Below are positions 53,369-61,661 of a DNA stretch of 64,000 bases, one piece after another (positions within the stretch are counted from its first letter, which is position 1; every line of letters begins with the position of its first letter). The notes under the pieces are model-generated. The model worked only from the letters and a program-made list of their open reading frames with translations, had not been told where the DNA came from and did no database searches. The translations under genes and the position numbers were made by a program. The stretch is from the NCBI GenBank assembly GCA_025353165.1, contig JANXRE010000016.1:1-64000 (forward strand), in the 5' to 3' direction. The DNA is from Acidobacteriota bacterium (GTDB lineage Bacteria > Acidobacteriota > Terriglobia > Bryobacterales > Bryobacteraceae).

Positions 53369-55052
53369 ACTTGTCAGGAGCGTACTCGACCACCACGAGG
53401 GTGATGTCATCGGTGAGCAGCGTGCCCTCGGCGTAAGCCTCGACAGTGGCTAGAATCTCGCGGTGGAGGTCCGGGCAGGTTGCGCTCACCCTGGACTTGA
53501 GCAGGTTACTCAGGCGCTCGACGCCGAAGAATTTATCTTCCGGGTTCTGCGCCTCTGTCAGACCGTCGCTGTAGATCACGATCTTGTCGAGGGGCGCGAG
53601 TTGTATCCGCTCGACATGAAAACTCGCTCCTTCGATCATCCCGATCGGCAGGCTGGTCGTGGCGAGCGTCGTCAGGCGTCCGTCGTTGTGGATCACAAGC
53701 GGCCCACAGTGGCCGGCATTCGACCAGTGCAGGATTCCACTCCGGTCGATCATGCCGTAGAACACGGTAGCGTATTTCTCACCCTTCGTACGTTCCAGCA
53801 GATAACGGTTGATCCGGTCCATCATGGACGCAATCTGCGCGGGCGAATCGGATGCCAGAAGGAACGCTCCCTGTAGAAACGACGCCAGCAAAGCCGAGCT
53901 GACGCCTTTACCCGACACGTCGGCGACAGCGATCGACCAGGACTCCGGACCCAACTGCCGCACGTCGAAGTAATCGCCGCCTACCTGCCGCGACGAGAGG
54001 CTCGATCCGGCGGCGCGAAACCACCCGGAGGTGGGAAGCTCGGTCGGCAGCAGGCTGCTCTGGATCTGCCGTGCGACGTCCAGTTCCTCGTCCATCCGCT
54101 GCTTGGCCCGCTCCTCTTCCAGCAGGCGGGCGTTTTCCAGAATCGTGGACGCCTCCAGAGCCAGCGTCTGGAGGAGTTCGCGATTGCCCGCCGACAGGTC
54201 GGCGTGGGTCTCGCGCGAGTCCATGTACAGGAGGCCCGCGGTGTCGTCCAGCGACGTCACCATCGTGTCTTCGGTGCCACCGGTGCGCACCCGAACGAGC
54301 GGAACGCAGACGACGCTCCGCAGTTCCAGGTCGGCGACAGTCGTGTTGGGGCGGACTCCCTGCTCTTCCAGAGGGTCGAACGACATCGACAGCAGTTCGC
54401 GCCGCTGCTTCAGCGCCCGCTGGATAACACTCGTCGGGACTTTTAAATCCGTGTTGGACAGTGGCGCGCCTCCGCGCTCGCGCGCCACCTTCACGACGAG
54501 ATCCTGGCCATCTCGCAAAAGGAGAAAGCCGCGCTCAGTTCCGGTGACGGCGAGCGCCGCGTCGACCACCGCTGTCAGGACATCGTCGATGGACAGCGAG
54601 CTCTGCAACGCCCGGGCGACTTCCACCAGTGCGCGAAGCTTGCCCAGATTGCCCTTGACCGGGCCGGTCGCCGCCGGCGCCTGGAGTTGTTCCAGGATGC
54701 GGCTGAGATCGCCTTCGTCGAAGCTGAATGTGATCCGGTAGGAATCCTGAAAGCCGAAATCGATGCGGTCGGAGTTGCGCAGAGGCCGGCGGTCTTGGAT
54801 GCGATCGCCGTTTACGTAGACACCGTGGCGGCTCTTCAGGTCTTCGATCAGGTACTGGCCGTCCTGAAAGGTGATGCGCGCGTGATTCCGGGAGATCCGT
54901 GTATCGCGCAGAACGAGATTGTTCTCGGCGTGCCGTCCGATGGCGAACGGCAGCGGATCCAGCGGCACCCGGGTGCGATTTCCCGACGGGTTGGCGACGA
55001 CCAGCGTCGGGCGCCGATCTTCGCCCGCCCGCGCCTCGGGCGACGGCGGCAT
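53349..55052 (-). CDS. FHA-GAF-PP2C (SpoIIE-type) protein phosphatase
   Basis: 567 residues. FHA domain first (IGRHAENNLVLRDTRISRNHARI, SRHGVYVNG), then GAF (residues ~150-320), a short coiled coil and a SpoIIE-type PP2C domain (VGGDYFDVRQL, VADVSGKGVSSALLASFLQG, GRLTTLATTSLPIGM, YSDGLTEAQNPEDKFFG). It would read a phosphothreonine partner and a small molecule and dephosphorylate a target, often an anti-sigma antagonist; none is adjacent. ATG 55052 overlaps the Fur stop, so the two are co-expressed. Confidence 0.9.
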   Translation of the reverse strand: MPPSPEARAGEDRRPTLVVANPSGNRTRVPLDPLPFAIGRHAENNLVLRDTRISRNHARITFQDGQYLIEDLKSRHGVYVNGDRIQDRRPLRNSDRIDFGFQDSYRITFSFDEGDLSRILEQLQAPAATGPVKGNLGKLRALVEVARALQSSLSIDDVLTAVVDAALAVTGTERGFLLLRDGQDLVVKVARERGGAPLSNTDLKVPTSVIQRALKQRRELLSMSFDPLEEQGVRPNTTVADLELRSVVCVPLVRVRTGGTEDTMVTSLDDTAGLLYMDSRETHADLSAGNRELLQTLALEASTILENARLLEEERAKQRMDEELDVARQIQSSLLPTELPTSGWFRAAGSSLSSRQVGGDYFDVRQLGPESWSIAVADVSGKGVSSALLASFLQGAFLLASDSPAQIASMMDRINRYLLERTKGEKYATVFYGMIDRSGILHWSNAGHCGPLVIHNDGRLTTLATTSLPIGMIEGASFHVERIQLAPLDKIVIYSDGLTEAQNPEDKFFGVERLSNLLKSRVSATCPDLHREILATVEAYAEGTLLTDDITLVVVEYAPDKSTNRSA

Positions 55053-55621
55053 CAGCTCTTCCGCTCCGCCTTCTTTCTGGGAGGCTCGGAATCGGCTTGC
55101 GTGGCAGCGTCGCGGACTTCCTTCGCCCGCAGCGCCTGGCAATGAGAACAATACCCGCCCACCTCGGTACGAGCGACCAGGATCTGAAAGCCGAAATGGG
55201 ATTCGACCTGCCGGCGCAATCGGCTCAGCGGCTCGCCGAAGAATTCCTCGACCTTGCCGCAGCGCAGACAGACGACGTGCGCGTGCTCCTGCTTCAGGCG
55301 CGTCTCGTAGTAGTGCTGGTCGCCCCCGTAGTGCATGAGGTCGAGCTCATCCACGAGGCCGCCGGCTTTCAGCATCTTCAACGTGCGATAGACGGTGACG
55401 CGATTCAGTTTAGGGTCGAGCGCCTGGGCCATTTGGTAAAGGCTTTCGGCATCGAGGTGCTTTCCGGATTTGTCAATCAGGTCGAGCAGTATTTGCCGCT
55501 GGCGGGTGAGGCGGACGCCGCGCGCGCGCAACGAATGTTTCATGTCGGGAAGCGCGGCAGTCCCTTCCGGTCCGGCATTGGAAGAGCCCGGGTGCCCCTC
55601 AGCGCTACTGCGACGAGTCAT
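55052..55621 (-). CDS. Fur family metal-responsive regulator
   Basis: 189 residues from ATG 55621, with an N-terminal extension of ~26 residues before MKHSLRARGVRLTRQRQIL; ATG 55543 would remove it. Winged helix (RVTVYRTLKMLKAGGLVDELDL), metal sites GGDQHYYETRLKQEHAHVVCLRCGKVEEF and a second Cys pair YCSHCQ. Could be Fur, Zur or PerR type. The start upstream is weak (GGAG one base away), so the shorter protein is quite possible. A basic tail ends the protein. In operon with the phosphatase. Confidence 0.85.
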   Translation of the reverse strand: MTRRSSAEGHPGSSNAGPEGTAALPDMKHSLRARGVRLTRQRQILLDLIDKSGKHLDAESLYQMAQALDPKLNRVTVYRTLKMLKAGGLVDELDLMHYGGDQHYYETRLKQEHAHVVCLRCGKVEEFFGEPLSRLRRQVESHFGFQILVARTEVGGYCSHCQALRAKEVRDAATQADSEPPRKKAERKS

Positions 55622-55678
55622 ACTCCAAATCGTAACACCGTGTCCTCGCTGTCGCGCGCTCCGCAACTGACCCACATT

Positions 55679-55705
55679 GCATCACACTGGTGTAGTGGCA
55701 TCACA
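55679..55705. promoter_or_regulatory. Direct repeats and hairpin before the RHH gene
   Basis: GCATCACA occurs twice (55679-55686 and 55698-55705), 19 bases apart, the second touching the ATG at 55706. Between them CACT/AGTG forms an inverted repeat. Placement suits an operator bound by the RHH protein it precedes. Binding is inference. Confidence 0.4.
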
Positions 55706-56023
55706 ATGAGAACAATGCCCACCCGACCGAAGACGCCACGCACGTCCAGAGTGAAGACCGTGCGCCAGAGTGTGACGATCCCAGCGTCCCTGGTGGTGGC
55801 AGTACGCCGCGTGGCGAAAGATCGCCACCTCACCATGAGCCGGGCGCTGGTCTCCCTGGCCGAGCGCGGCGTCCGTGCAGAGCTGGACGCCAAAGAGAAT
55901 CTGAAGACCACCTACAAGCGCTTCATGGACGAGCAGGAGCCCGAACGCAAGAACGAAGCCGGGAAGGATTTGGTCCGCGCGATCTTTGGGAAGGACGCGA
56001 TTGCCGAAGATACGATTCTCTAA
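55706..56023 (+). CDS. Ribbon-helix-helix-like small protein
   Basis: 105 residues, basic start then TVRQSVTIPASLVVAVRRVAKDRHLTMSRALVSLAERG, which fits a ribbon (strand) and two helices of CopG/MetJ-type antitoxins, and a charged helical tail (KENLKTTYKRFMDEQEPERKNEAG). It probably binds DNA and its own promoter, with direct repeats directly upstream. Its end overlaps the next frame by 23 bases, the gene order of a two-gene toxin-antitoxin operon. ATG 55715 is an alternative start. Confidence 0.65.
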   Translation: MRTMPTRPKTPRTSRVKTVRQSVTIPASLVVAVRRVAKDRHLTMSRALVSLAERGVRAELDAKENLKTTYKRFMDEQEPERKNEAGKDLVRAIFGKDAIAEDTIL

Positions 56024-56411
56024 CCTACCCCGCGGTCTTTGGCACCATTTGTCGGAAAAAGTTCGGGAGCGGGAGATCTCGCTTACGCACCTCGCGCGGC
56101 TGCCGGACTGGATCAACTTAGAACCGCATGCGCCCGACGGGGACTGGTATAAGGATTTTGGATCGTTCAAACTGTGCGACTCCGGCGAGTATCCGCGAAC
56201 CGTGCTCACGGAGGAGATGGCGGCGTTCGGAGCGGAGGTGAGCCGGGTGCGGCGAGAAGATCCGTGCCGATGCGCGCCCCACAATCCGCTGCCAACCTCC
56301 CGTTCCCAGCCAAGCCCACTACGGCCTCTACAGATGCCCGCAGAAGGTGGCACATGGGAAGGACCTACGTTTTCATCGGCGGTATTCGCCGCGCTTCCAC
56401 GCCGCCCTTGA
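56001..56411 (+). CDS. RHH-partner protein with GDWYKDFGSFKLC motif
   Basis: 136 residues with TTG start giving MPKIRFSNLPRGLWHHLSEKVRERE, then PDGDWYKDFGSFKLCDSGEYPRTVL and TEEMAAFGAEV. The WYKDFGSFKLC segment is compact and looks conserved, and I recall similar short proteins in other phyla, but no function. Residues after AFGAEV (~from 83) are Pro/Arg-rich and likely a run-on past a lost stop or a family-specific tail. No Shine-Dalgarno for TTG. Candidate toxin or effector partner of the RHH protein. Confidence 0.45.
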   Translation: MPKIRFSNLPRGLWHHLSEKVREREISLTHLARLPDWINLEPHAPDGDWYKDFGSFKLCDSGEYPRTVLTEEMAAFGAEVSRVRREDPCRCAPHNPLPTSRSQPSPLRPLQMPAEGGTWEGPTFSSAVFAALPRRP

Positions 56412-56491
56412 GTGGTATGACCATCGCGATAATACCAATCGCGTCTCTCCGAATAATGGCCGCGCGTTGTATCCTGATCCGGGAGCCCCTA

Positions 56492-57529
56492 ATGAACCCC
56501 AGTCCTAAGCTAACCTCCAGACTGAATCGCCAGTGGCGCATCGCCGCCCGTCCCGACGGACTCGTGAAAGAGTCCGATTTCGTGTGGCGTGAGGAAGCGG
56601 TCCCCGCGCTCCAGGACGGACAGATCCTGGTCCGGAACGTTTACCTGTCGCTCGATCCGACCAACCGCGTGTGGATGAACGACGCCGACACGTATCTACC
56701 GAAACTGCCGCTGGGAGCGGTTATGCGCGGAGTGACGATCGCGGTGGTCGAAGAATCGCGACATCCGGAGTTCCGGGCCGGAGACATCGTGCAGGGTCTG
56801 TGCGGCTGGCAGGAGTACTCCGTCGAAAGCGGAGCCGGCCTTGTCAAATTGCCGAGGATACCAGGGCTCTCGTTGACCGCGTTCTTCGGCGCGATGGGGC
56901 ACATCGGTTTCACTTCCTACTTCGGACTTCTCGACATCGGCCAGCCGAAAGAGGGCGAGACGCTGGTAGTATCCGCCGCCGCCGGCGCAGTGGGATCGAT
57001 CGCCGGCCAGATCGGAAAGATCAAGGGCTGCCGTGTCGTCGGCATTGCCGGGTCGGACGACAAGTGCCAGTGGATCACCAGCGAACTCGGCTTCGATGCG
57101 GCCATCAACTACAAGAAAGAAAATGTTCTCGACGCGCTGAACCATCATTGCCCGAACGGAATCGACATCGATTTCGAAAACGTCGGCGGAAACATTCTTG
57201 AGGCCGTCATTCAGAATCTGAACCTGCACGGCCGGATTGTTCTGTGCGGCATGATCTCCCAATACAACCAGGCCGTGCCGAGCGGCCCTCGCAATTTCGC
57301 GAACCTGATCGCCAAGCGCGGGCTGGTGAAGGGGTTCATCGTCTTCGATTACGCGGCGCGATACAACGAGGCGGCGGCTGAGATCATTCGCTGGCTGAGC
57401 GAAGGGAAGCTGAAGTATCGCGTGGACATGATCGAGGGGTTGCGCAACGCACCTACCGCGCTGAACCGGCTGTTCGAGGGCGCGAATACCGGCAAGCTGC
57501 TGGTGAGAGTTTCCGAAGAGCCGTCCTGA
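56492..57529 (+). CDS. Zinc-independent MDR oxidoreductase (NADP-dependent, CurA-like)
   Basis: 345 residues. Family opening (RQWRIAARPDGLVKESDF), QDGQILVRNVYLSLDPTNRVWM, the NADP-binding run LVVSAAAGAVGSIAGQIGKIKGCRVVG and IDIDFENVGGN, VLCGMISQYN. Members reduce the double bond of alkenals, prostaglandins or curcumin. ATG 56492 matches the family start. Ends in TGATG overlap with the biotin carboxylase gene. The link with the carboxylase is only positional. Confidence 0.88.
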   Translation: MNPSPKLTSRLNRQWRIAARPDGLVKESDFVWREEAVPALQDGQILVRNVYLSLDPTNRVWMNDADTYLPKLPLGAVMRGVTIAVVEESRHPEFRAGDIVQGLCGWQEYSVESGAGLVKLPRIPGLSLTAFFGAMGHIGFTSYFGLLDIGQPKEGETLVVSAAAGAVGSIAGQIGKIKGCRVVGIAGSDDKCQWITSELGFDAAINYKKENVLDALNHHCPNGIDIDFENVGGNILEAVIQNLNLHGRIVLCGMISQYNQAVPSGPRNFANLIAKRGLVKGFIVFDYAARYNEAAAEIIRWLSEGKLKYRVDMIEGLRNAPTALNRLFEGANTGKLLVRVSEEPS

Positions 57530-59034
57530 TGTTCCGTAAAGTGCTCGTAGCGAACCGAGGCGAGATCGCGGTACGCATCATCCGCGCGCTCGGCGAAATG
57601 GACATCCGCAGCGTCGCGGTCTATTCCGACGCCGACCGCGCCGCGCTCCATGTTCGAATGGCCGGCGAGGCCGCACACATCGGCCCATCGCCCTCTGTTG
57701 AGAGCTATCTGCGGATCGACAAGATTGTCGCCGCTGCGAAGGAGCACGGCGCGGACGCAATCCATCCCGGTTATGGTTTTCTGAGCGAGAACGCCGAATT
57801 CGCCGAAGCCTGTGAATCCGCCGGTCTCGTTTTCATCGGCCCCTCGGCCGCATCCATCCGGCAGATGGGTTCGAAGACAGCGGCTCGGACGTTGGCGAAA
57901 GTGGCCGGCGCGCCGCTCGTGCCTGGTACCGAGTCGCCGGTTTCCGACCCCGCGGATGCCCGGACAATCGCAAACGGAATCGGGTATCCCGTCTTCCTGA
58001 AGGCGGCGGCCGGAGGCGGAGGGAAAGGAATGCGCCGGGTGGATTGCGAAGCGGATCTCGAAGCGGCCCTTCGCGACGCATCCAGCGAAGCCGAACGCGC
58101 GTTCAACAACGGCGAGGTCTACATCGAGAAGCTGGTGGAATGCGCCCGCCATATCGAAATACAGATTATCGGCGATCGGCACGGCAATATGGTCCACCTG
58201 GGGGAGCGCGAATGCTCGATCCAGCGGCGGCACCAGAAAGTGATCGAGGAGTGCCCTTCGCCGCTGGTTGCCGCGCATCCGGAGATGCGCGCCGCGATGG
58301 GCGAAGCCGCCTTGTCCATCGCGCGCTCAGCCGGCTACCACAACGCCGGCACGATCGAATTTCTGGTCGACGGGAATAGCCGTTTCTACTTCCTGGAGAT
58401 GAACACGCGTCTTCAGGTGGAGCACCCGATTACGGAACTGGTGACGGGCCTCGATCTGGTTCAGCTCCAGATCCGGATCGCCGCGGGCGAAAAGCTGCCG
58501 TTCACGCAGCGCGACATTTCCTGGCGCGGATCGGCGCTCGAGTGCCGCATCTATGCCGAGGATCCCAACAGCGGCTTCCTGCCGTCGCCCGGCCGGATCA
58601 CACAGGTCGAGCGTCCCAGCGGTCCCGGCGTTCGCCTGGACAGCGGCGTCTATCCGGGATGGGAAGTGCCCATGGAGTACGACCCGCTGCTGGCGAAAAT
58701 CTCGACTTGGGCCGAGACTCGCGAGGGCGCGATCGCGCGGATGAAACGCACGTTGGGCGAGTACTACGTCGCCGGAATCAAGACCAACATCACATTCTTC
58801 AAGCGGATTCTGGAAGACCCGGAATTCGTGGCCGGCCGTTTGCACACCGGATTCATCGACGAATACCTGCGGCGTTGCCGGCAGCGAGCCGCCGATCAAC
58901 CCGACTCCGAGAGCGAAGCGGTCCAGGTTCTTGTGGCGGCTGTATTCTCGATGCGGCACAAGTCAGGTGGGCCAAAAGCGGCGGCCTCCCCGAGCCGCTG
59001 GCTTGTGGATGGCCGCGGCAGGATGGGTGGATGA
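57529..59034 (+). CDS. Biotin carboxylase subunit
   Basis: 501 residues. ATP-grasp biotin carboxylase: VLVANRGEIAVRIIRAL, AIHPGYGFLSENAEFAEACE, KAAAGGGGKGMRRV, QRRHQKVIEECPSP, NTRLQVEHPITELVTGLDLV. Longer C-terminal tail (~50 residues after the last conserved helix) than AccC (~450). The separate biotinyl subunit follows with ATGA overlap. It could be acetyl-, propionyl- or methylcrotonyl-CoA carboxylase; no carboxyltransferase is in the window. Confidence 0.9.
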   Translation: MFRKVLVANRGEIAVRIIRALGEMDIRSVAVYSDADRAALHVRMAGEAAHIGPSPSVESYLRIDKIVAAAKEHGADAIHPGYGFLSENAEFAEACESAGLVFIGPSAASIRQMGSKTAARTLAKVAGAPLVPGTESPVSDPADARTIANGIGYPVFLKAAAGGGGKGMRRVDCEADLEAALRDASSEAERAFNNGEVYIEKLVECARHIEIQIIGDRHGNMVHLGERECSIQRRHQKVIEECPSPLVAAHPEMRAAMGEAALSIARSAGYHNAGTIEFLVDGNSRFYFLEMNTRLQVEHPITELVTGLDLVQLQIRIAAGEKLPFTQRDISWRGSALECRIYAEDPNSGFLPSPGRITQVERPSGPGVRLDSGVYPGWEVPMEYDPLLAKISTWAETREGAIARMKRTLGEYYVAGIKTNITFFKRILEDPEFVAGRLHTGFIDEYLRRCRQRAADQPDSESEAVQVLVAAVFSMRHKSGGPKAAASPSRWLVDGRGRMGG

Positions 59035-59540
59035 GGCTGCTGATAACGTTGGATGGCCGGAACGGCGAACTTATGCTGGACCGCGACGGGGATGCTTATC
59101 GGTTCACGTATCAACTCGAGACGGGCGAACGCGTCGAGCGCGCCGCCTCGTTGCTAGAAGTGGAGCCCGGCATCTACTCGGTCCTGGTGAATGGCCGAAG
59201 CCACGAAGTGAAAGTGGTTCCGGGGCCGGATGGCTTCTACGTGGATCTGAATGGCGAGCGTTCCGTGGTGGAAGTGCGTGACCCCCGCGCGGTCAGCCGG
59301 AAGGGCCCGGCCGGGTTGGGCGACGGTCGCGTGAACATCACCGCGCCAATGCCCGGCAAGATCGTGCGAGTGCTCGTGCGTGAGGGCGACAATGTGCAGT
59401 CCGGGGCCGGCTTGCTGGTGGTTGAGGCCATGAAGATGCAGAACGAGATCAAAGCGCCGAAAGCCGGCCGGGTGCTTTTCGTCAAGCCGTCGGAGGGCGA
59501 CACGGTTTCTGCGGGCGAAGTGCTGGCGGCGATTGAGTGA
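59031..59540 (+). CDS. Biotin carboxyl carrier protein
   Basis: 169 residues. N-terminal ~90 residues form a beta-rich domain, followed by the biotinyl domain NITAPMPGKIVRVLVREGDNV with VVEAMKMQNEI, where the Lys is biotinylated, and KAPKAGRVLFV. Overlaps the carboxylase stop (ATGA), so they form one complex. The N-terminal extension resembles the detached BC/BCCP linker of acyl-CoA carboxylase alpha subunits. Confidence 0.92.
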   Translation: MRLLITLDGRNGELMLDRDGDAYRFTYQLETGERVERAASLLEVEPGIYSVLVNGRSHEVKVVPGPDGFYVDLNGERSVVEVRDPRAVSRKGPAGLGDGRVNITAPMPGKIVRVLVREGDNVQSGAGLLVVEAMKMQNEIKAPKAGRVLFVKPSEGDTVSAGEVLAAIE

Positions 59541-59548
59541 TCGGGCGT

Positions 59549-60311
59549 CTAGCCGAAGACTCTCTTCACGGCCTCCAAGTACTCCATCCCATGCTCCGTG
59601 CCCGGCTCCAGGTAGCCGCCTTCCGTCCATTCGTTCCGCGCGTTGATGTTTAGAACGTTCGGCTGCTCCGGCCGGTTGTCCACGAAGCGTTTGGCCGCGG
59701 TCAGTGAGTCTTCGAACGCGGCGGGCGTGTTGTCGCCGAGGACCGGAATGTAGGGATAGCCGCTGTTCGCGAACACGTCGGACTGGACCGTGCGCGGACT
59801 TGAGTCCCAACCCACCGTCACGTTGGGATGATACGGCAGAGCGAACTCGCGCGCGGCTTTCGGCCAGTACTGCGGGGCCGACGCGGCCGCATCCCGGTAG
59901 GGCGTCACCGGGAATTGCTCCATGCGGTAATGGTGCACCCAAACATCAGACGTCGTGCTGTCCAAGCCCAGCGCCGCCAGAAGTTGCGGCGGGCCGGCGG
60001 TCTCCTTCGATCCGGCGGAATAGCTCGTAGATCGAGAAGTAGGAGCGCCCGTCGATCGTCCAGTGAGCCGGATGGCGGAAGTAGCGTTTCACGATGTAGT
60101 CCGTCATCGTGTCGAACGTGCGCGCGGTCACCGCCCCGGGGTACAACACGGCGTTCCCGCCGTTTCGCTTGGCCGGTTGGATGATCCAGTCGTGGTTGGC
60201 CCACATCAAACAAAACTTTATCCGGCTGCTGTTGGCGGCTTTCAGGAACCCTCGCTCCAGCGCGCGTTTCGAGGAAGGGACCGCCGCCGGCGCGTTCGCC
60301 GCATATGCCAT
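59549..60311 (-). pseudogene. WbsX-like glycan-processing remnant
   Basis: Two pieces in different frames. Upstream: RALERGFLKAANSSRIKFCLMWANHDW, NAVLYPGAVTARTFDTMTDYI, RHPAHWTIDGRSYFSIYELFRRI. After a one-base shift near 59985: LGLDSTTSDVWVHHYRMEQFPVT, YHPNVTVGWDSSP, NARNEWTEGGYLEP. These match WbsX/GH99-like proteins. The N-terminal ~100 residues are missing, and the frameshift breaks the rest. The broken 5' end abuts the DnaC-like gene. Confidence 0.7.
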
Positions 60312-60377
60312 TGGAGCAAGCTGCCAGGAAAGTTCTGCGATCCCCTGTTTCTCAGCTTATGCGATCCTATCCATCAG

Positions 60378-61145
60378 ATGTCCGAAATCGCCAACCCCGC
60401 CGAACAGAGCGTTTGCCCCAAGTGCGGCGGCTCGGGCTGGAAGATTATCGAGCGCGACGGTATCTCGGCCGCGGGGCAGTGCGAGTGCATTGCCGCGGGG
60501 CGCGCACAGCGGATCGAGGAAAAATCCCAGATCCCGCCCATATACGTCAATGCCTCGTTCGAGAACTTCCGGGTGCCTCAAGACAACCCGACGGCAAACC
60601 GCGAACTCGGCAACGTGCTGACGACGGTGAAGACGTTCGCGCGCGAGTTTCCTTTGACAACCAAGCCGGGTCTGCTCCTGGTCGGCGATCCCGGCACGGG
60701 CAAGACACACCTGGCGGTGGCGGCGGCTCGTGCGCTCATTGCGAAGGGCTTCGACGTTCTGTTCTTCGACTACCAGGAATTGTTTGAGCGCATCCGCTCC
60801 GGGTACGACGAGACATCGGGGACCAGCAACCGCGAGGCATACCGGCAGGCGTTGGACGCGGAGGTGCTTTTGCTCGACGATCTTGGCGCCCACCGTTATA
60901 AAGAATGGGTGGAGGACACGATCAACAGCATCATCACTTACCGGTGTAATAACCGAAAGCCATTGATCGCCACGACGAACTTGCATGACGAGGACCGCGT
61001 GCCGGATTACAAGGTCGGCACGACCGTGGTGTACAAGAAGTCGCTCGCCGAAGTGATCGGCCTAAGGGCGCGCTCGCGGCTGCACGAGATGTGCAAAGTG
61101 GTGAAGATGCCAGCGGTCGAGGACTACCGGCTCAAGAAGCGATAG
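60378..61145 (+). CDS. DnaC/IstB-like ATPase with N-terminal zinc motif
   Basis: 255 residues. CPKCGGSGW with a later CEC may bind zinc at residues ~10-40, then an AAA+ core: LLLVGDPGTGKTHLAVAAARAL, LLLDDLGAHRYKEW, RKPLIATTNLHDE and ALARSRL-like GLRARSRLHEMC sensor. Family members load DnaB helicase or act with transposases; no transposase is adjacent, so helicase loading is preferred. ATG 60378 fits the family start. The plus-strand frame extends upstream but overlaps the WbsX remnant. Confidence 0.85.
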   Translation: MSEIANPAEQSVCPKCGGSGWKIIERDGISAAGQCECIAAGRAQRIEEKSQIPPIYVNASFENFRVPQDNPTANRELGNVLTTVKTFAREFPLTTKPGLLLVGDPGTGKTHLAVAAARALIAKGFDVLFFDYQELFERIRSGYDETSGTSNREAYRQALDAEVLLLDDLGAHRYKEWVEDTINSIITYRCNNRKPLIATTNLHDEDRVPDYKVGTTVVYKKSLAEVIGLRARSRLHEMCKVVKMPAVEDYRLKKR

Positions 61146-61652
61146 TTACTTGCGGCCAGGGATGTCTTCGTCCCCGCTCGGCCCGTAAATGGACGGCACC
61201 TTCGCTCCCATCGGCCGCAGGTAGACGGACAACTGTCCGCGATGATGCGCGGAGTGCTGCAACATGATGTTCAGAAATATCACTGCCGGCCCAGTGAACA
61301 TGCCGTGGAAATCGATCGGTGTCGCGAATGTCTCCGCCGTGGTCGATTTCAACTGTTCCTTCACCGGCGCGACCAGTTCATCGTAATACCGCACCACGTC
61401 CGCGAGCGTCTTGACGTCTTCCGGGCGCGGGCCGGGTTGAGGCCCGACTCCGTCGAGAGCCATCCTCGCGAACATATGCTCGCTGGACGCCAGGTGCCAT
61501 GCGAGTTCGAAGGCGCTCATCGATTTCGGATCGGGCTGGTAGTCGCCCTTGTCCGCCGGAACCGCAGCGAGCACCTTGCGTGTCGTCTTGTGCTCCCGCT
61601 CGACGTTGGGCAGCAGAAATTGGGCTAATCCGTACGCTTGATCTGGTTGCAT
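61146..61652 (-). CDS. DinB family protein
   Basis: 168 residues. Four-helix DinB fold: AQFLLPNVEREHKTTRKVLAAVPAD, AWHLASSEHMFARM (first His), LQHSAHHRGQLSVYLRPMGAKVPSIYGPSGDE. His residues are placed as in metal-binding DinB proteins; thiol-linked detoxification is a guess from the superfamily. Converges with the DnaC-like gene, which ends right beside it. Confidence 0.88.
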   Translation of the reverse strand: MQPDQAYGLAQFLLPNVEREHKTTRKVLAAVPADKGDYQPDPKSMSAFELAWHLASSEHMFARMALDGVGPQPGPRPEDVKTLADVVRYYDELVAPVKEQLKSTTAETFATPIDFHGMFTGPAVIFLNIMLQHSAHHRGQLSVYLRPMGAKVPSIYGPSGDEDIPGRK

Positions 61653-61661
61653 AAATCTCCT

